Origin: Perkinsus chesapeaki
Taxonomy: Eukaryota > Perkinsozoa > Perkinsida > Perkinsidae
Assembly: GCA_013115145.1 (NCBI GenBank)
Contig: JAAPAO010000063.1
Span: 18,951-82,950 of the forward strand
DNA length: 64,000 bases
Direction of reading: 5' to 3'
Positions 33,353 to 45,979 of the stretch are shown here, in pieces (position 1 is the stretch's first letter; the number at the start of each line of letters is the position of its first letter). The translations under genes were made by a program, and so were the position numbers. The notes under the pieces were generated by a model. The model was not told the DNA's origin and ran no database searches. It saw only the letters and a list, made by a program, of their open reading frames with translations.

Positions 33353-34814
33353 TTACATTATAGTACAACCACAACACTTGGTTATCCTTTTACGTCTATT
33401 AACAGTATGCATACTTCCCATCCTTCTCAATGGCCCTGATGATATATTATCATCATCTAAGCTGCTGTCTTCATCTATTATATCATCATTTATAGACCCT
33501 ATTGTTGATGGAATGTGTCCGCTATCACTTTCTTTACAATCTCCTTCCAATACTTCCCCTTTTAACAGTACATCCCCTTCCCCTTTTAACAGTACATCCC
33601 CTTCCCCTTTTAACAGTACATCCCCTTCCCCTTTTAACAGTACATCCCCNNNNNNNNNNNNNNNNNNNNNNNNNNNNNNNNNNNNNNNNNNNNNNNNNNN
33701 NNNNNNNNNNNNNNNNNNNNNNNNNNNNNNNNNNNNNNNNNNNNNNCAGTTCTCCTTTTAACAGTACATCCCCTTCCCCTTTTAACAGTACATCCCCTTC
33801 TCCTTTTAATACTACTTCTGCCCTTTGTTCATATTGTGTATGTATTCTAGATGTATCTGCTTGTGACCAATCATCAACTTGTATTAATTTTTCTAATATT
33901 TTTGTAATATCATTAAACTTGGGTCGTTTATTGATATCCTTATCAATACACAACATCCCAACATTTACTAGTTCCCCTACTATATAATTAGGCCATCCTG
34001 CTTTATTATCAATCAATGACCATATATCAATGCATGTTGTTTTACCCATTATAAAATTATATTTTATATTATTGTTATTATCATAATAAGCTGGTGATAA
34101 TGATGTTAAAGTTTCTAATATAACCATACCAAATGAGTATACTTCTGATAATTGATTATATATATTATTATTAATATAATATGGGCATATATAACCAGGT
34201 GTACCACTTATATTATTACTTATAATATTATTTGGTATGAAAGCATTGCCCAATAATGATAAACCAAAATCAGCTAATTTACCTTCATTATTATATTGTA
34301 ATAATATATTTTGGCTTTTAATATCCCTATGATAGGCCTCTGGTATCCTATTATGTAAATAACCTAATGCTTTTGATATTGATAATAATACTTTAATACG
34401 ATCACGATAATTAAATAATGTATGTTTATTAATATGTAATTTATCATATAATGTACCATTGCCTATATATTCATATATTAATATTCTTATATTATTATAT
34501 CTAGCAAAACCAATTAATATAACTAGATTAGGATGCCTATATTTAGATAATATATTAATTTCTTGTATAAATCCATATTGTGGATTATTTAATAATTTAA
34601 CAGCTATATTAGTACCATCCGGCAATATACCTTTATAAACAGTACCATAACTTCCTATACCAATTATATTATTAAAACCATTAGTTGCCTTATATATTAT
34701 ATTATACGGGAATTCAAGTGATACATCATTAATTAATGTAGCATCGTGACGATCATCAATCAGGGAGAAAGGATTATTATTCATGCTACTAATCAAGTAA
34801 TCACCAATGCCCAT
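33353..34814 (-). CDS. RLK/Pelle (IRAK)-type protein kinase with repeat tail and CaaX-like end
   Basis: From ATG 34814 (MGIGDYLISSMNNNP). The kinase domain (about residues 40-310) has a Gly loop GIGSYGTVYKG, VAIK-type IAVKLL, HRDIKSQN, DFG in ADFGLSLLG, SGTPGY, and SEVYSFGMVILE. GTPGY and KSQN place it with RLK/Pelle kinases, best known from plants. After the domain comes a tail of eight-residue repeats (DVLLKGEG) interrupted by 97 Ns, then DSSLDDDNISSGPLRRMGSM and a terminus CCGCTIM: the last four residues CTIM fit a CaaX prenylation box, with extra Cys for palmitoylation. The frame changes across the Ns, so the gap length is not true. The kinase domain itself has no intron. Confidence 0.85.
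33540..33806. repeat. 24-bp coding minisatellite containing a 97-N assembly gap
   Basis: Copies of a 24-bp unit (CTTTTAACAGTACATCCCC plus CTTCC) flank Ns at 33650-33746. The array encodes the DVLLKGEG repeat of the kinase tail. Copy number is unknown because the gap lies inside the array. Confidence 0.9.
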
Positions 34815-34930
34815 AATTTGTCTAAAATGGATTTGATTTCGAAGGTTAAGCGCGCGCCCCAGGCCTGCTATCCTCTTCTAATCATTGTTTGGGGGCACAT
34901 TATCTTATTGCTAGTTGTTGTTGTTGTTTA
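34815..34930. promoter_or_regulatory. Short divergent promoter region (kinase / PI4K)
   Basis: Only 116 bp separate the two start codons, so both promoters must overlap. It contains a GC-rich core (AGCGCGCGCCCCAGGCCTGC), unusual in this DNA. No named element can be assigned. Confidence 0.45.
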
Positions 34931-37900
34931 ATGTCATCTTGTAGTAGCAGTGGTGTTAGCAGTGGTGATATACCATCTGATGTTAAAAAGGATACATCAG
35001 AGAATGCATCCTCTTCTGATAGTGCATCTCTTGGGTCATTATTAAGATTATTTAAATCCGAGGTAATAATGGGTATTATTATTAATATTTAAAGATATAA
35101 TAGGTATTTGATGCTTATTATCATATGCACTATTTACATACAATGACATCACAAGGTGTTAATGATTATCTAGTTAATGAATTGTAATAATAATATTATA
35201 TATATCTATTATAATTATTATTAGATACAAAGTTAATGACAAATATATTGATTTTTATTTACCGCAACTAGTATATTCATCATTGAAGAGGATCAATACA
35301 GTAATATTATATAATAATATATTAATATCGACTTGCAGTCATCACTGCATACATTCCTACTTGATAAAGCAGCCCAAAGGATGGGATTTGCTCTTAAACT
35401 TCATTGGCTGTAATAATAATAGATATATCGTAATTATATATGTATTTACTAATAGTTATCAAGCAGTAGTTGAAGATGGTCCTAAAGTTACTGGCACGGA
35501 AATGCATGAAGCTGCATTAAGATTATGTCAAGAAAGTGAAATGGCAATAGTTAATTGTGGTTTAGCTCAAAGTGTTGGTAATAACTTATATGGTGTGTAT
35601 ATAATAAATATATATATTATATAGCAACGGCTAGAAAGAAACAATCAAATGCTGCATTAACAAGAGGTGATACTAGATTACAAAAACATCAATTAAAACA
35701 TAAAGATAGTATTAATAAAAGGACATCAACATCACAGGTAATTTTTAGGTATATTAGGATTTAATAAGGTAATATTAGGTCATGGCAAGGGCCGGTGGAT
35801 TAGCTGGAAATTGTGGTTATAATAAAGATGATAATAAAGATAGAAATAAAGGAGATGATGATAGCGCTGAATCTATGGATGATAGTGCATCAATAAATAT
35901 GTAATAATATATATATAATAGGAATATATTATATATATTAGTGGTGATAATAATATAACAAGGAGTAACTCTAATCCAGAACTAGTTAATAGAATAAATA
36001 ACACACAAGATGGTAATAATAACAATTATTAATATTGGATGATATAAATAGATGATAATGCTGATGTTATAGATGATAAAAAAACTGTTAAGGATGATAA
36101 AGATGTAATATAAGGATGGGAATTTAATAATATAGTATTATAGGTTGTATCATTACAAGAATCATTAGAAGATTTAAGAAAGGCTTCCAGAAGTGCTAGA
36201 GCACAAGCAAGTCCATATCTTAATAGGATAAGTAATAATATATGTTATAATAATATTAATAACTTGTATTATATGATGATAAGGTACAATGTCAATATAT
36301 GGTGAATTGGGTGATCCAGAAACATCTATTGATCGTTATATAGCTGTAGCTGGTATTGATCTACCTAAAGCAACATCATCATCAACAGCAGCAGCAGCAA
36401 TGCTTGAGAATAGTATCATGGATGATAAAGGAAATGAAAGTGATGAAGATATTAAACATTTAGATAATGAAATGGAAAAGTTCTTATTAAAACAATTAAG
36501 GTACTATTAACCTCAATAATAATAGGTAATCGAATGTTGTTGTTATTATTATTAATATTGATAGGTGTGATTATTTTAATAATCAAAATACCTTTGTTGC
36601 AGCATTATGTAGATTATCCTGTTTATTAGTAAATCATTCAGAAAGAAAAGAATGCCTATCAGCAGCTATGTCACAATTAAATGAATGGTTATTTGAAAGT
36701 AATAATAATAATAATATACTAACTCATATCATCATCAATATTCATTCCATTATTTATTATATAGGGAGAGCAGCAGTAGCAATGACTACTGGATCATTTC
36801 AATTAACTGGTTTATCATTACCACAAGGTATGCCTGCTTGTAATAATAGAAAGGATAGTGTACAAACTCATATTATATCTGTAATAATAATAACAAGCAT
36901 TATTAATAAAGAGGTAGTAATAGGTTCATATCGATGATTGTAAAGTGTTTAAAACACGTACAAGGGCACCATATATGTTAACATTAGAAGTTGCTGATCT
37001 AGATGAAATATTTGATAAAGCATCACCAAAGCCCAGAACATCACGAGAACGGTGTAATGAGGTTAGCAAGTAATAATAAAAGTATCTTAGCTTAAAGCTT
37101 GCATTATTGAATAGATATGTACTTGGTGAAATGGATACTAAAGTTGTTGTTGATGATGGGCATGGTGGTGTAGATACATTATTTAAAGAATCATTATATC
37201 CATATAGAGATGAATTACGTTATGCTGTGGCTCATACACCAACAATTGAATGGTGTAATCATTTCTATGGTAACATTATTAAAGATTGTATGAGAACATT
37301 TCAAGTTGGTACTATAGTAGATCCGTATGATAATAATAATACGGATACTACTTCAGGTAGTAATAATAATAACTAATAATGTATATTAACTATAATAGGT
37401 ATGGCTACCGCCGCTGCCGACTCTACGGTATCAATAACAGCATTAGAAGCATCAGCTTTAGCAAGTAGTGATGATACGGAAGGTAATTAATGCTGGCAGC
37501 AGCAGCAACAGCATGGGTTCGATTCTTGGTAGAAGCATTTTATTTAGTAAATAATAATGAGCAAGAAGAAGAAGCACAACAACAAGAACAGCAGCAGGTA
37601 ACACCTCATCAAAAACGGAAGCAGAAGAGGCAAGAAGAAGCTGAGAAGGTTATAATAAATAATATTATTAACTATAATAGTTAATATTAGTAGTAGGTTA
37701 GGAGATCAATATGGGGTGAACCATTCAAAGATAAGAAAGCACGTATAAGAAAGAATAGTGTATATGGTAATCTAGAATCATGGAATGTTGTACAAGTATT
37801 AATAATAATATATTATGTTATAAGGATTATTATTATTAGGTTATGGTTAAAGGAGGTGATGATGTTAGACAAGAGGTATTAGCTGGTCAATTGGTTAGGT

Positions 37901-38720
37901 AATAATAATGACTATTATTAATATTGTTGATAAGTTATTGTTATTATTAGAGTATTACAATCAATATTTGATGAAGCTAGATTACCATTATGGTTAAAAC
38001 CATATGAAACAGTTGTAATTGATGCTAATTCTGGGTTAATGGAAATGGTAATAATACTTACGTTATATTTAATATTATATAACCTATTATTAGTTAACTG
38101 ATACAATATCAATTGATGCATTAAAGAAGGAGTTTCCTGATAAATCATTAGATGATATATTTAAAATGGCATTTAGTGAATCAAGAGATACACTTGATAG
38201 AGCAAGGAATAACTTTATTGAAAGTTTAGCAGCATATTCATTATTTTCATATTTTCTAGCAGTACGTGATAGACATAATGGTAATCTATTATTAGATAGA
38301 GAAGGTCATCTTATACATATTGATTTTGGTTATATGTTATCAAATGCACCTGGTAACTTTGTATTTGAAACAGCACCATTCAAGCTCACTCAAGAATATA
38401 TTGATGTCATTGGTGGTGAAGATAGTGATAAATTTGAATATTTCCGAACATTGGTGATACGTGGATTCCTTGAAGCCCGTAAACACCGTGATAGGTTAAT
38501 ATTATTAGTTAGAATGTTAGCTGAATCTGGATGTAAAATGGATTGTTTAACAGCTGGTGGTACACAGAATACAATTAAACAAATGGATGATAGGTTCTTT
38601 GGACATTTAACAGAGGAAGCATGTATAGAAAAGATAGTTATATTGATAGATAATAGTGTTAATAATTGGAGGACAATACAATATGATAATTTTCAAAGGA
38701 TAACCAATGGTATACTCTAG
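34931..38720 (+). CDS. Phosphatidylinositol 4-kinase III beta (PIK1/PI4KB family)
   Basis: Makes PI4P at Golgi membranes. The start at ATG 34931 opens a Ser-rich N-terminus, then the lipid-kinase unique region (SLLRLFKSEVFDAYYHMHYL, QGVNDYLVNEL, DFYLPQLVYSS). Acidic Asn/Asp-rich linkers separate it from FVAALCRLSCLLVNHSERKE and APYMLTLEVADL. The C-terminal catalytic domain is intact: VMVKGGDDVRQEVLAGQLVR, LPLWLKPYETVVIDANSGLM, YFLAVRDRHNGNLLLDREGH (catalytic loop), LIHIDFGYMLSNAPGN (DFG), FKLTQEYIDVIGG and RGFLEARKHRD. About fifteen short introns, mostly with TAATAA/TTATTA ends; one (37483-37547) is tRNA-like. Confidence 0.93.
37483..37547 (+). repeat. Intron with tRNA T-arm-like segment (sense)
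   Basis: 65-nt GT..AG intron of the PI4K gene (phase 1, joining ASSDDTE to VNNNEQEEE). It reads AGCATGGGTTCGATTCTTGG, flanked by AATGCT and AGCATT, which pair as an acceptor-like stem. Confidence 0.75.
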
Positions 38721-38878
38721 TGAAGATGATCCAATAACAAGTGTATCAACAACAGCAACAACTGTAACAATAATAATAATAAGTATTTTATTCAGTCATT
38801 ATTATTCTTACTATCGTTGTTATGGTTGTTGTTATAAATTCATATTATCATTGTTCAGTATTATTATTAATAAACAAC

Positions 38879-41701
38879 ATGTCCCTTGACGATACTTTAC
38901 CCCAACCCGAACAACAAAAAAAAGAAGAAGTAGGAGGAGGAGTATCCATGTCGTTGGATATCTCAGATGACAAAGCAGCAGCAGAAGACACACAAGAAGA
39001 GCAGCAAGAGCTGCTAATTGTTGAACAAACACCAGTTGTATTACTAATTGATTTTGATAAAGATATTGATGTTACTAAACAAGTTGAACCATTATTAGAT
39101 GGTATTGGTTTGAGAACAGTATATGTTACAGAAAGTAGTAATTAATAATAATAATAATTTAATAATATATTCATATAGAACCATATAATAATAAAATAAC
39201 AGTTGGTATAGCAGTTGAAGATTATAAACCATTATTAAATATGGCTGAAGATAGGTAATATAACACCACCACCTGCTACTACTACTACCGTATCATATTA
39301 TTATTAATAATAATTAGGAAAGTTGTTAAGCCGTTTATTGGTGATGATGATAATGGTAATCATTTATCACCCGAAGATATCTATTTTCGTAATGAATTGC
39401 CATTAAGTAGATATATTGGTAGTGATAATATGGCAACATTTTTAACAAAAACTGGTAGTAATAGTAATAATAATGAGGATATATTATAATAATAAATTAT
39501 AGAACAATTACAACTTATGTATTCATTAATGGAAGAAGTATTTAATAAAAAGGATAGGCCAGAAATGAAAGGTGTTTGGACATTAAAACAAGATGATAAT
39601 AATAATAAAGATAAGCAGCAGCAGCAACAGCCTAAATGGTGGGGTGTAAGTTGTTGTTAATAAGATGTTTAATAAGATTTATATTAATTATTGTATTTGA
39701 TATTTAGGTATTTGATACCCCTTATGATAATTATATTGTACCCAATTATGGCACAGATGTTGCACAATATTATAAATTGTTACAACAATATAGTAAATGG
39801 TTAATACCATTAGCAATAATATCAATATTCTTACAATTGTAATAATAATAATAATAATAACGTATATTAAACAAAATAGTAATATTGATAATATTAATAG
39901 ATGTGATTATCTGATTACTGGTGAAGGATATGTAATAGCATGTATAGCTTGTGTAATAAGAATTATTGTACAAGTTAATAATTATTAACATTATTATTGT
40001 AGGTTATAATATCTGTATGGGCAACATTCTTTGTTGAATCCTGGAAACGTTTATTAGCAACATGTCGTTTCAATTGGCATGCATTGCAATGTGAAGATGA
40101 ATCGACATTAATTGATAATAATAATACAGAAGTAGAAGAAGAAACAGCACCTTCAAATGATATAGTAATATTACAATTACTTCATTATTATTAATCTTGT
40201 TGTTATTATTATTAGTATATAAGAGCTGCAATATCAATGCTTGGTTTTGGTATTATGTTTGCTATTACTATTTCTATTATTATTGCTTTATTATTATTAC
40301 AAGTAATAATATTATATACAATTATTCTATTACTTTAACATGTTATTATTAGGATTTATCAGAAGAAGTATCAGATTCAATAATTATACAATCCTTACCA
40401 ACTATTGCATGGGTTATTGTATTAAGTGGTGGATGGCAAAAAGCATATTATAAATTAGCTGATTATCTTACAAATAAAGAAAAACATAAGTAGTACAGTA
40501 GTAATAATTAATCAGTATTATTATTATCCATATTCTTAAAAGGTTCCGTGTAGCAAGATTTGAATCGTTATCATTGAAATTAGTTTTATTCCAATTATGT
40601 AACTATCTTGGTTGGTTCTATTATGTTGCATTTTACCGTCGTGATATTAATTATTTAAAAAACCAGTTATTAATATTTATGACAGTTAAACAGGTAATAC
40701 TATCATCATCATTTAATAATAATAATAATAATAATTTATTATTATTATTGACAAGAAGCAGTGTTCATAATAATACGTAGGTATTTGGTAACTTTCAAGA
40801 ATTAGGATTACCAATGATAATGCATTATCTCTCATCTGCTCATCATTATCATAATGATAATAATGATAACATCATAGTTGATATTGCAATGTTACATTCG
40901 GATGATGTTTACATGGAAACGCATCATAAAGATGATAAAGGAAGAAGAGATCATCCAACATTAGAAGATGATATTAATAAACAAAGAACAGAAGAAGAAT
41001 ATAATTTATTTGATGATTGGTAGTTATTATTAATTGATTGTATTATTATTATTAGGTTTGAAATGATTGTAGATTTTGCAATTTGTGTATGTTTTGGCGC
41101 TGTTTATCCAATAGTCATACCATTATCATTGATACATACATTAACGGAAGCATATAATGATTCATATAAATTACAAAAAGTTATGAGAGGAATTGTTAAT
41201 ACAGACGAAATGCAAATGCAGACAACTCGTGATAATAATAATAATTAGTACTATATTATACTTATTATTAATAGGTACATGGATAGATACATTAGAAATA
41301 ATATCAATACTCGGTGTTATAACTAATGTTTGCCTTCTTTATGTAATAATACAATATTATTACATATAATAATAGCTACTATGTTAGATACAATTCACTA
41401 ATGATAATGCAAATATAGTTGATAATAATAATAATAATACTACTTGTAGTACCTCACTTTGGATATGTGTTATTATTGAACATGCTCTAATTGCATTAAA
41501 ACTATATTTATCATGGAGCATACCAGATGTATTAATATTATTAATTATTATATTATTAATTATTATTAGATACCAGAGGATATAGCAATTAAAGAGAGTA
41601 AAAGGAATAAAACACCTATTGTTAAGGATCCAACTATACAAGAAATGAGTATACCAAATGAAGTACCAGCAATTCTTATAACAGGAAATAAATTACATTA
41701 A
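38879..41701 (+). CDS. Anoctamin/TMEM16-type ion channel or lipid scramblase
   Basis: Multipass membrane protein. The start MSLDDTLPQPEQQ is followed by an acidic cytosolic domain (VVLLIDFDKDIDVTKQVEPL, EDIYFRNELPLSRYIG). Next come the anoctamin landmarks: VAQYYKLLQQYSKWLIPLA, VWATFFVESWKRLLATCRFN, FESLSLKLVLFQLCNYLGWF, YYVAFYRRDINYL, FAICVCFGAVYPIVIPLSLI, TEAYNDSYKLQKVMRG and WIDTLEIISILGVITN. The order and the WKR motif fit ANO10/Ist2-like members. The C-terminus ends ITGNKLH. It lies in tandem after PI4K with 158 bp between stop and start. Many introns with TAATAA ends. Whether it scrambles lipid or conducts chloride cannot be judged. Confidence 0.88.
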
Positions 41702-41768
41702 TGTTTAGCGTTTCTTATTATTGTTAATTGTATTTCGTTATCAAACCCAATAATAAATATTGATAAAT

Positions 41769-42974
41769 TTATGAATTCTTGATATAATCAACTGTTGTGG
41801 TAGTAGTAGTAGTAGGAGCTGATGGCGGTGATGACGATGCTTTACAAAGGTTGGTATTATTTATTATATTATTATTATCCCAATTAATATTACTATAAAA
41901 AGTTGGATTTGCATTTAATATTAATGATGCATTACCAATATCAGGTGTTGAATGGACATCAACATGTCTATTAGTGAACATAGTTTGTGACTAAATATTA
42001 ATAAATATTATGCATAATATATAATGATAGCTTACCCTATTATTAGCCAATGTTATTATAATAGTGGCTATATTAGTAGCATCATCAATACCACTATGTT
42101 GACGTCCTTGAAATGATAAACCTAGTATTTCAAGCATATAACTTATACTACACCATTTCTCTAATCTAAGTGCATACCTAATAATTATTATTATAATAAT
42201 ATATATTATTATTACTATTACTGAAAATGTCTTCTAACATCAGCATAATGTAATGCCCATTGTGGTATAGTTATCCTTTTACGTAGACATTCTGGTACTA
42301 AGAATTTGAATATATCCCATGGACCATCAGTACCTACTATCATCAGTACTACCACAACAACATATATAATAATAATGTACATTTATTATTATTACATATA
42401 ACAAATTGATTATGCTCTCCAATTGATGATATCCTCATATTATTATTATTACTGCATTTACTCTTTGATGATGATGATGATGATGATATAAGACGTTGTT
42501 GTGTAATAATACTTTGTGCTTGTTTTTTAGATAATCTCCCAATTGGTTTTAAACCATGATCATCCAAGAAGTTTTGGAACATATCCAATACCTTGATAAT
42601 AGTATTATAAACATTATTATTAATAATATTATTATTACATCACATAATGCTGGAGCAGGATCTACTTCATCTTGAATGATACCTGTTAATTGTGTACAGA
42701 AATTAGTGAGAATACCTGATACGTGATACATAATAATATAGTAATAAGTATTATTATTACTACTTTGTTCAGTTGGCCTAACATATGAATGAAATGTATA
42801 ATCTATATTTAATGTACAAGAATTAACAAATACAACTGGGAATTCAATTATCTCATTTAACCATTCTGTTTGTGGTGTTTGGTCACAACAAGTACCTTAT
42901 AATAATAATTATAATAATAATTAATTAGTACTATTATTACATTCGAAATCTAATGCTGCGTAATAGAGTACCAT
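41769..42974 (-). CDS. ERI1-like DEDDh 3'-5' exoribonuclease
   Basis: Spliced exons give YYAALDFECTCD (first DE of the DEDD site), NEIIEFPVVFVNS, YTFHSYVRPTEQ, ILTNFCTQLTGI, DGPWDIFKFLVPECL, LEKWCSISYMLEILGLSFQG and RQHSGIDDATNIATIIITLA (catalytic His and last Asp). This is the ERI1/3'hExo arrangement, acting on histone mRNA, small RNA or 5.8S rRNA ends. The start used is the ATG of MVLYYAALDF at 42974; an upstream exon is possible. A Ser/Asn insert ([15 protein letters not shown]) interrupts the domain. The C-terminus is Thr-rich. It lies 96 bp downstream of the mL43 stop in the same direction. Confidence 0.83.
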
Positions 42975-43069
42975 AAATACCAATATAAATACTAAAAAAC
43001 AACATTGATTCTACTAATAATAAACATTATAATATATAACAGAAACAACATCAACAACAGGGATCATCA

Positions 43070-43959
43070 TCATAGTGTTGTATTATCATTAATAAATGGT
43101 GTTTTAAATATATTGTCCAATTCATTACGATCGAAGCCTTTAGTAACAACATTAACATCATCATTATCATCAATAATAATATTACCCCATCTAATTAAAT
43201 AATTATTATTATGTTTAGTAATTATTCTCATTATAGATATTATTACTACCTTCCTTTATTATATGATATATGTTGTTTTGCTAATTTAACAGAAGTTTGA
43301 CTATATTTCAAATGTAACACTGATGCATTGTTATCACCATCTTTATGAAACCATTTTAATGCTACCAATGCACCTATAACCACTTACAGTTCTTAATATT
43401 ATTTATTATACCAACACAACCATCACCATCACCACCACTAAGACCACGATCATCAGCTACTACCTTATTACCTTCTGCTGATGGTTGCCATAAACCTTGT
43501 ATACTACGCCGTTCTGTCCATATTCTTGGACCACCATGACGTAAAAATAAATTAGGCCCCTCACTATTACGGTATAAATTCATTAAATCTTCAATCTAAC
43601 ATAGTAATAAGAATATTAACTTATTATTACTACTACCTGCCAAGGCCTTAATTTCCTCATATTAGTTGTATATGTATCACCATTCAACCATTCACCGGTT
43701 AATTGTGGATGCTCATATTGACTATGTGTTGTTATTATTTCAACCTACTACTACTAATAATAAATTATATAATATTATATTTTACCTGAGGATTTCTATC
43801 TTTCCATGATTGCAATAGATGTCTAAAAAAGAATCTAACTCCCAAACTCGATCCACCAGTTTCACTAAGTTGATGATAATAATATTTTTATTATTATTAC
43901 TACTACCTATAACGTATTATAAGCTTCTTTAAATGCCATGCACCAGTATGAGCATTCAT
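43070..43959 (-). CDS. Mitochondrial large ribosomal subunit protein mL43
   Basis: Thioredoxin-like L51/S25/CI-B8-domain protein of the mitoribosome. ATG 43959 gives MNAHTGAWHLKKLIIRYR, then ETGGSSLGVRFFFRHLLQSW, KDRNPQVEIITTHSQYEHPQ, LTGEWLNGDTYTTNMRKL, IEDLMNLYRNSEGPNLFLRH and RRSIQGLWQPS, closely matching the family pattern (GGSSRGVRxFL, NPQVE, GxYxNG, SVQGxW). A C-terminal extension, ALVALKWFHKDGDNNASVLH to the TGA at 43070, goes beyond the usual end and may be lineage-specific. Four or five short introns. The core is confident; the tail joins are less so. Confidence 0.85.
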
Positions 43960-44115
43960 TATAACAATAATGATAATAAATATATATTTATTAACACAAT
44001 ATTGAATTATTATAATGTATCATTACATAGTATACAGTAAAACAAGTATGACATATATTATTATTATCACAACAACAACAAGAAGAAGAAGAAGACAACA
44101 AGAGGTTACATATTA

Positions 44116-45825
44116 TTATGTATTATTGTTAGTGGTATTATTATCATTTGATCCATAACTTATAAAATGACTGCTATTTGTAGGTGATGATGTTGATGAT
44201 TGTATTAGTGGATTATTATGTATCTGTTCTTGTTGTTCTTGTTGTCCTTGTTGTTGTTGTGTTGTTGTTGATGATGATTGTATAGGATTATCAACTTGGG
44301 ATACAGATACACCAACACCTGATATTCATAAATATATAACAAATGAAAATCATTATTATTACTTTCAGCAAGTGATTCTAAATCCATTGAAGATCTTCTT
44401 AATCCATCAAATACATGATGATGATGATAAGGTGGTAGTGGTGGTGTGGATGTTGTACCATCTATATTATTTACCTATTATACTAATATAATACTATATT
44501 TATTATATATTATTACATCTGTATTATTATATGGTAAATTACCAACGCCTATGCCACTTGATCCTAACCTTTCCCTATTAAATATTGATGATGATGACGA
44601 TGACCGCGGCAGCGGCGGCGGCGGTCTTGTTATATGTATATGACTCGATGATGATGATGATGAATGAATACTCCTATTCTGGGTATTTATTCCTTCTTCT
44701 TGTCGTTGTTGAGTATGTTGTTGTTTTTTATTTCTTCTTCCAATTATAAATCTATTAATAATAGAGATTAATATATCCATTATTGTTTTTGTATATTACT
44801 ATTATTACTCATATGTTGTTAGTCCAGATATCCTTAGATATATATGGAATGCTGCTAAATGTGATGCACCAATAAAGAATAATGCATTTATAACCAATGG
44901 TATAATCTGCTGATAATAATAAATATGTATAATATATTATTATTATTACTACCTGTAATGGATAATATGAACCTTTGTCACCCCAACCGTATAAGTTAGT
45001 CCATTTATTAATATTATTAAATGATAATATTATTATACAACAAGTAATATATAAACCAGTACATAATATAACAAAGGTAAGTGACCATGCAAAATAGGTA
45101 TAATTATAACTATTAATATTAAATATCATCAATATTATTATTAACTTGTAGTATTATTACCTTCCTATACAGGTATTTAACCATTTACAGTGATGATCAA
45201 AATTACGTACACATTTGTTACATACTCTACAATGTTTAGAACCCGTACATCTAATAATTATTATATATTTATTATTATATATTTATTATTACACAAATGA
45301 ATTACATCCACTACAATATAAGCAACCACCATTAGGTGATGAATCCGCAATAGTCTCATCAAATATACAAGGATCAGCAGGATCAATATACTAATAATAA
45401 ATATATTATAATATTAACAATAATACTTACCATAGTAATAATACCTAATATAGCCATTAATAATGCTGATAAATAGAATAATATTGGTAATACTATTTCA
45501 ACAGCAATTGGTTCTAACATTTGTAATTGGAATGCAGCAAACCATGAAACATCAAATAACCATACAGATCTAATAATAATATATAAGAATGTATAATTAT
45601 TAATTATTACATAGTAACACATTGATATCGATGCCAAGGCCATTGTAAACCATTTTTACGCATAGGCAAGCCTTCACTAGTATAATGTGGATATCTGTTA
45701 TGATGTTGTGACGTAATAACTACATTACACGTAGGTTCCCTAATAGATGATGGTGATGATGATTGATTATCTCCTATAAATGAAGAAGGAGCAACAACCA
45801 TAAAACAAATAAAACTAATACCCAT
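44116..45825 (-). CDS. DHHC-type protein S-acyltransferase
   Basis: Palmitoyltransferase of internal membranes. From ATG 45825 the first region is hydrophobic, then WPWHRYQC. Two helices ([31 protein letters not shown]) follow. The catalytic Cys-rich domain is complete: [18 protein letters not shown], then [20 protein letters not shown] with the DHHC tetrad, and IGRSYTYFAW. Two more helices follow, then the TTxE-type motif ([13 protein letters not shown]). The C-terminal tail is long and low complexity (Ser, Pro, Gln, Asn) to a stop at 44116. The domain is certain; the start could lie further upstream in the GC-rich gap. Confidence 0.92.
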
Positions 45826-45979
45826 TCGCCATAACCTACTGCTGTGCCCCGACGTACCAACAACAACAACTCTGCGGTAGGTCTATTATTATGGCGAGCG
45901 CCCCCCCACCTATGTGTTAAATCGATTAATGCTCAATTTCCTTCATTTCGTGTTTCCGTTATTATTGTTGTTGTTATAA
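45826..45979. promoter_or_regulatory. Divergent promoter region (DHHC / NagB-LmbE)
   Basis: 154 bp between opposite start codons, with a GC-rich core (GGCGAGCGCCCCCCCACC) like the one in the kinase/PI4K divergent gap. The shared GC core in two divergent gaps is suggestive of promoter function. Confidence 0.4.

Noticed and set aside
33502-33987. Plus-strand frames through the minisatellite and Ns
   Set aside because: They are shadows of the kinase tail; repeats with a multiple-of-three unit are open in several frames.
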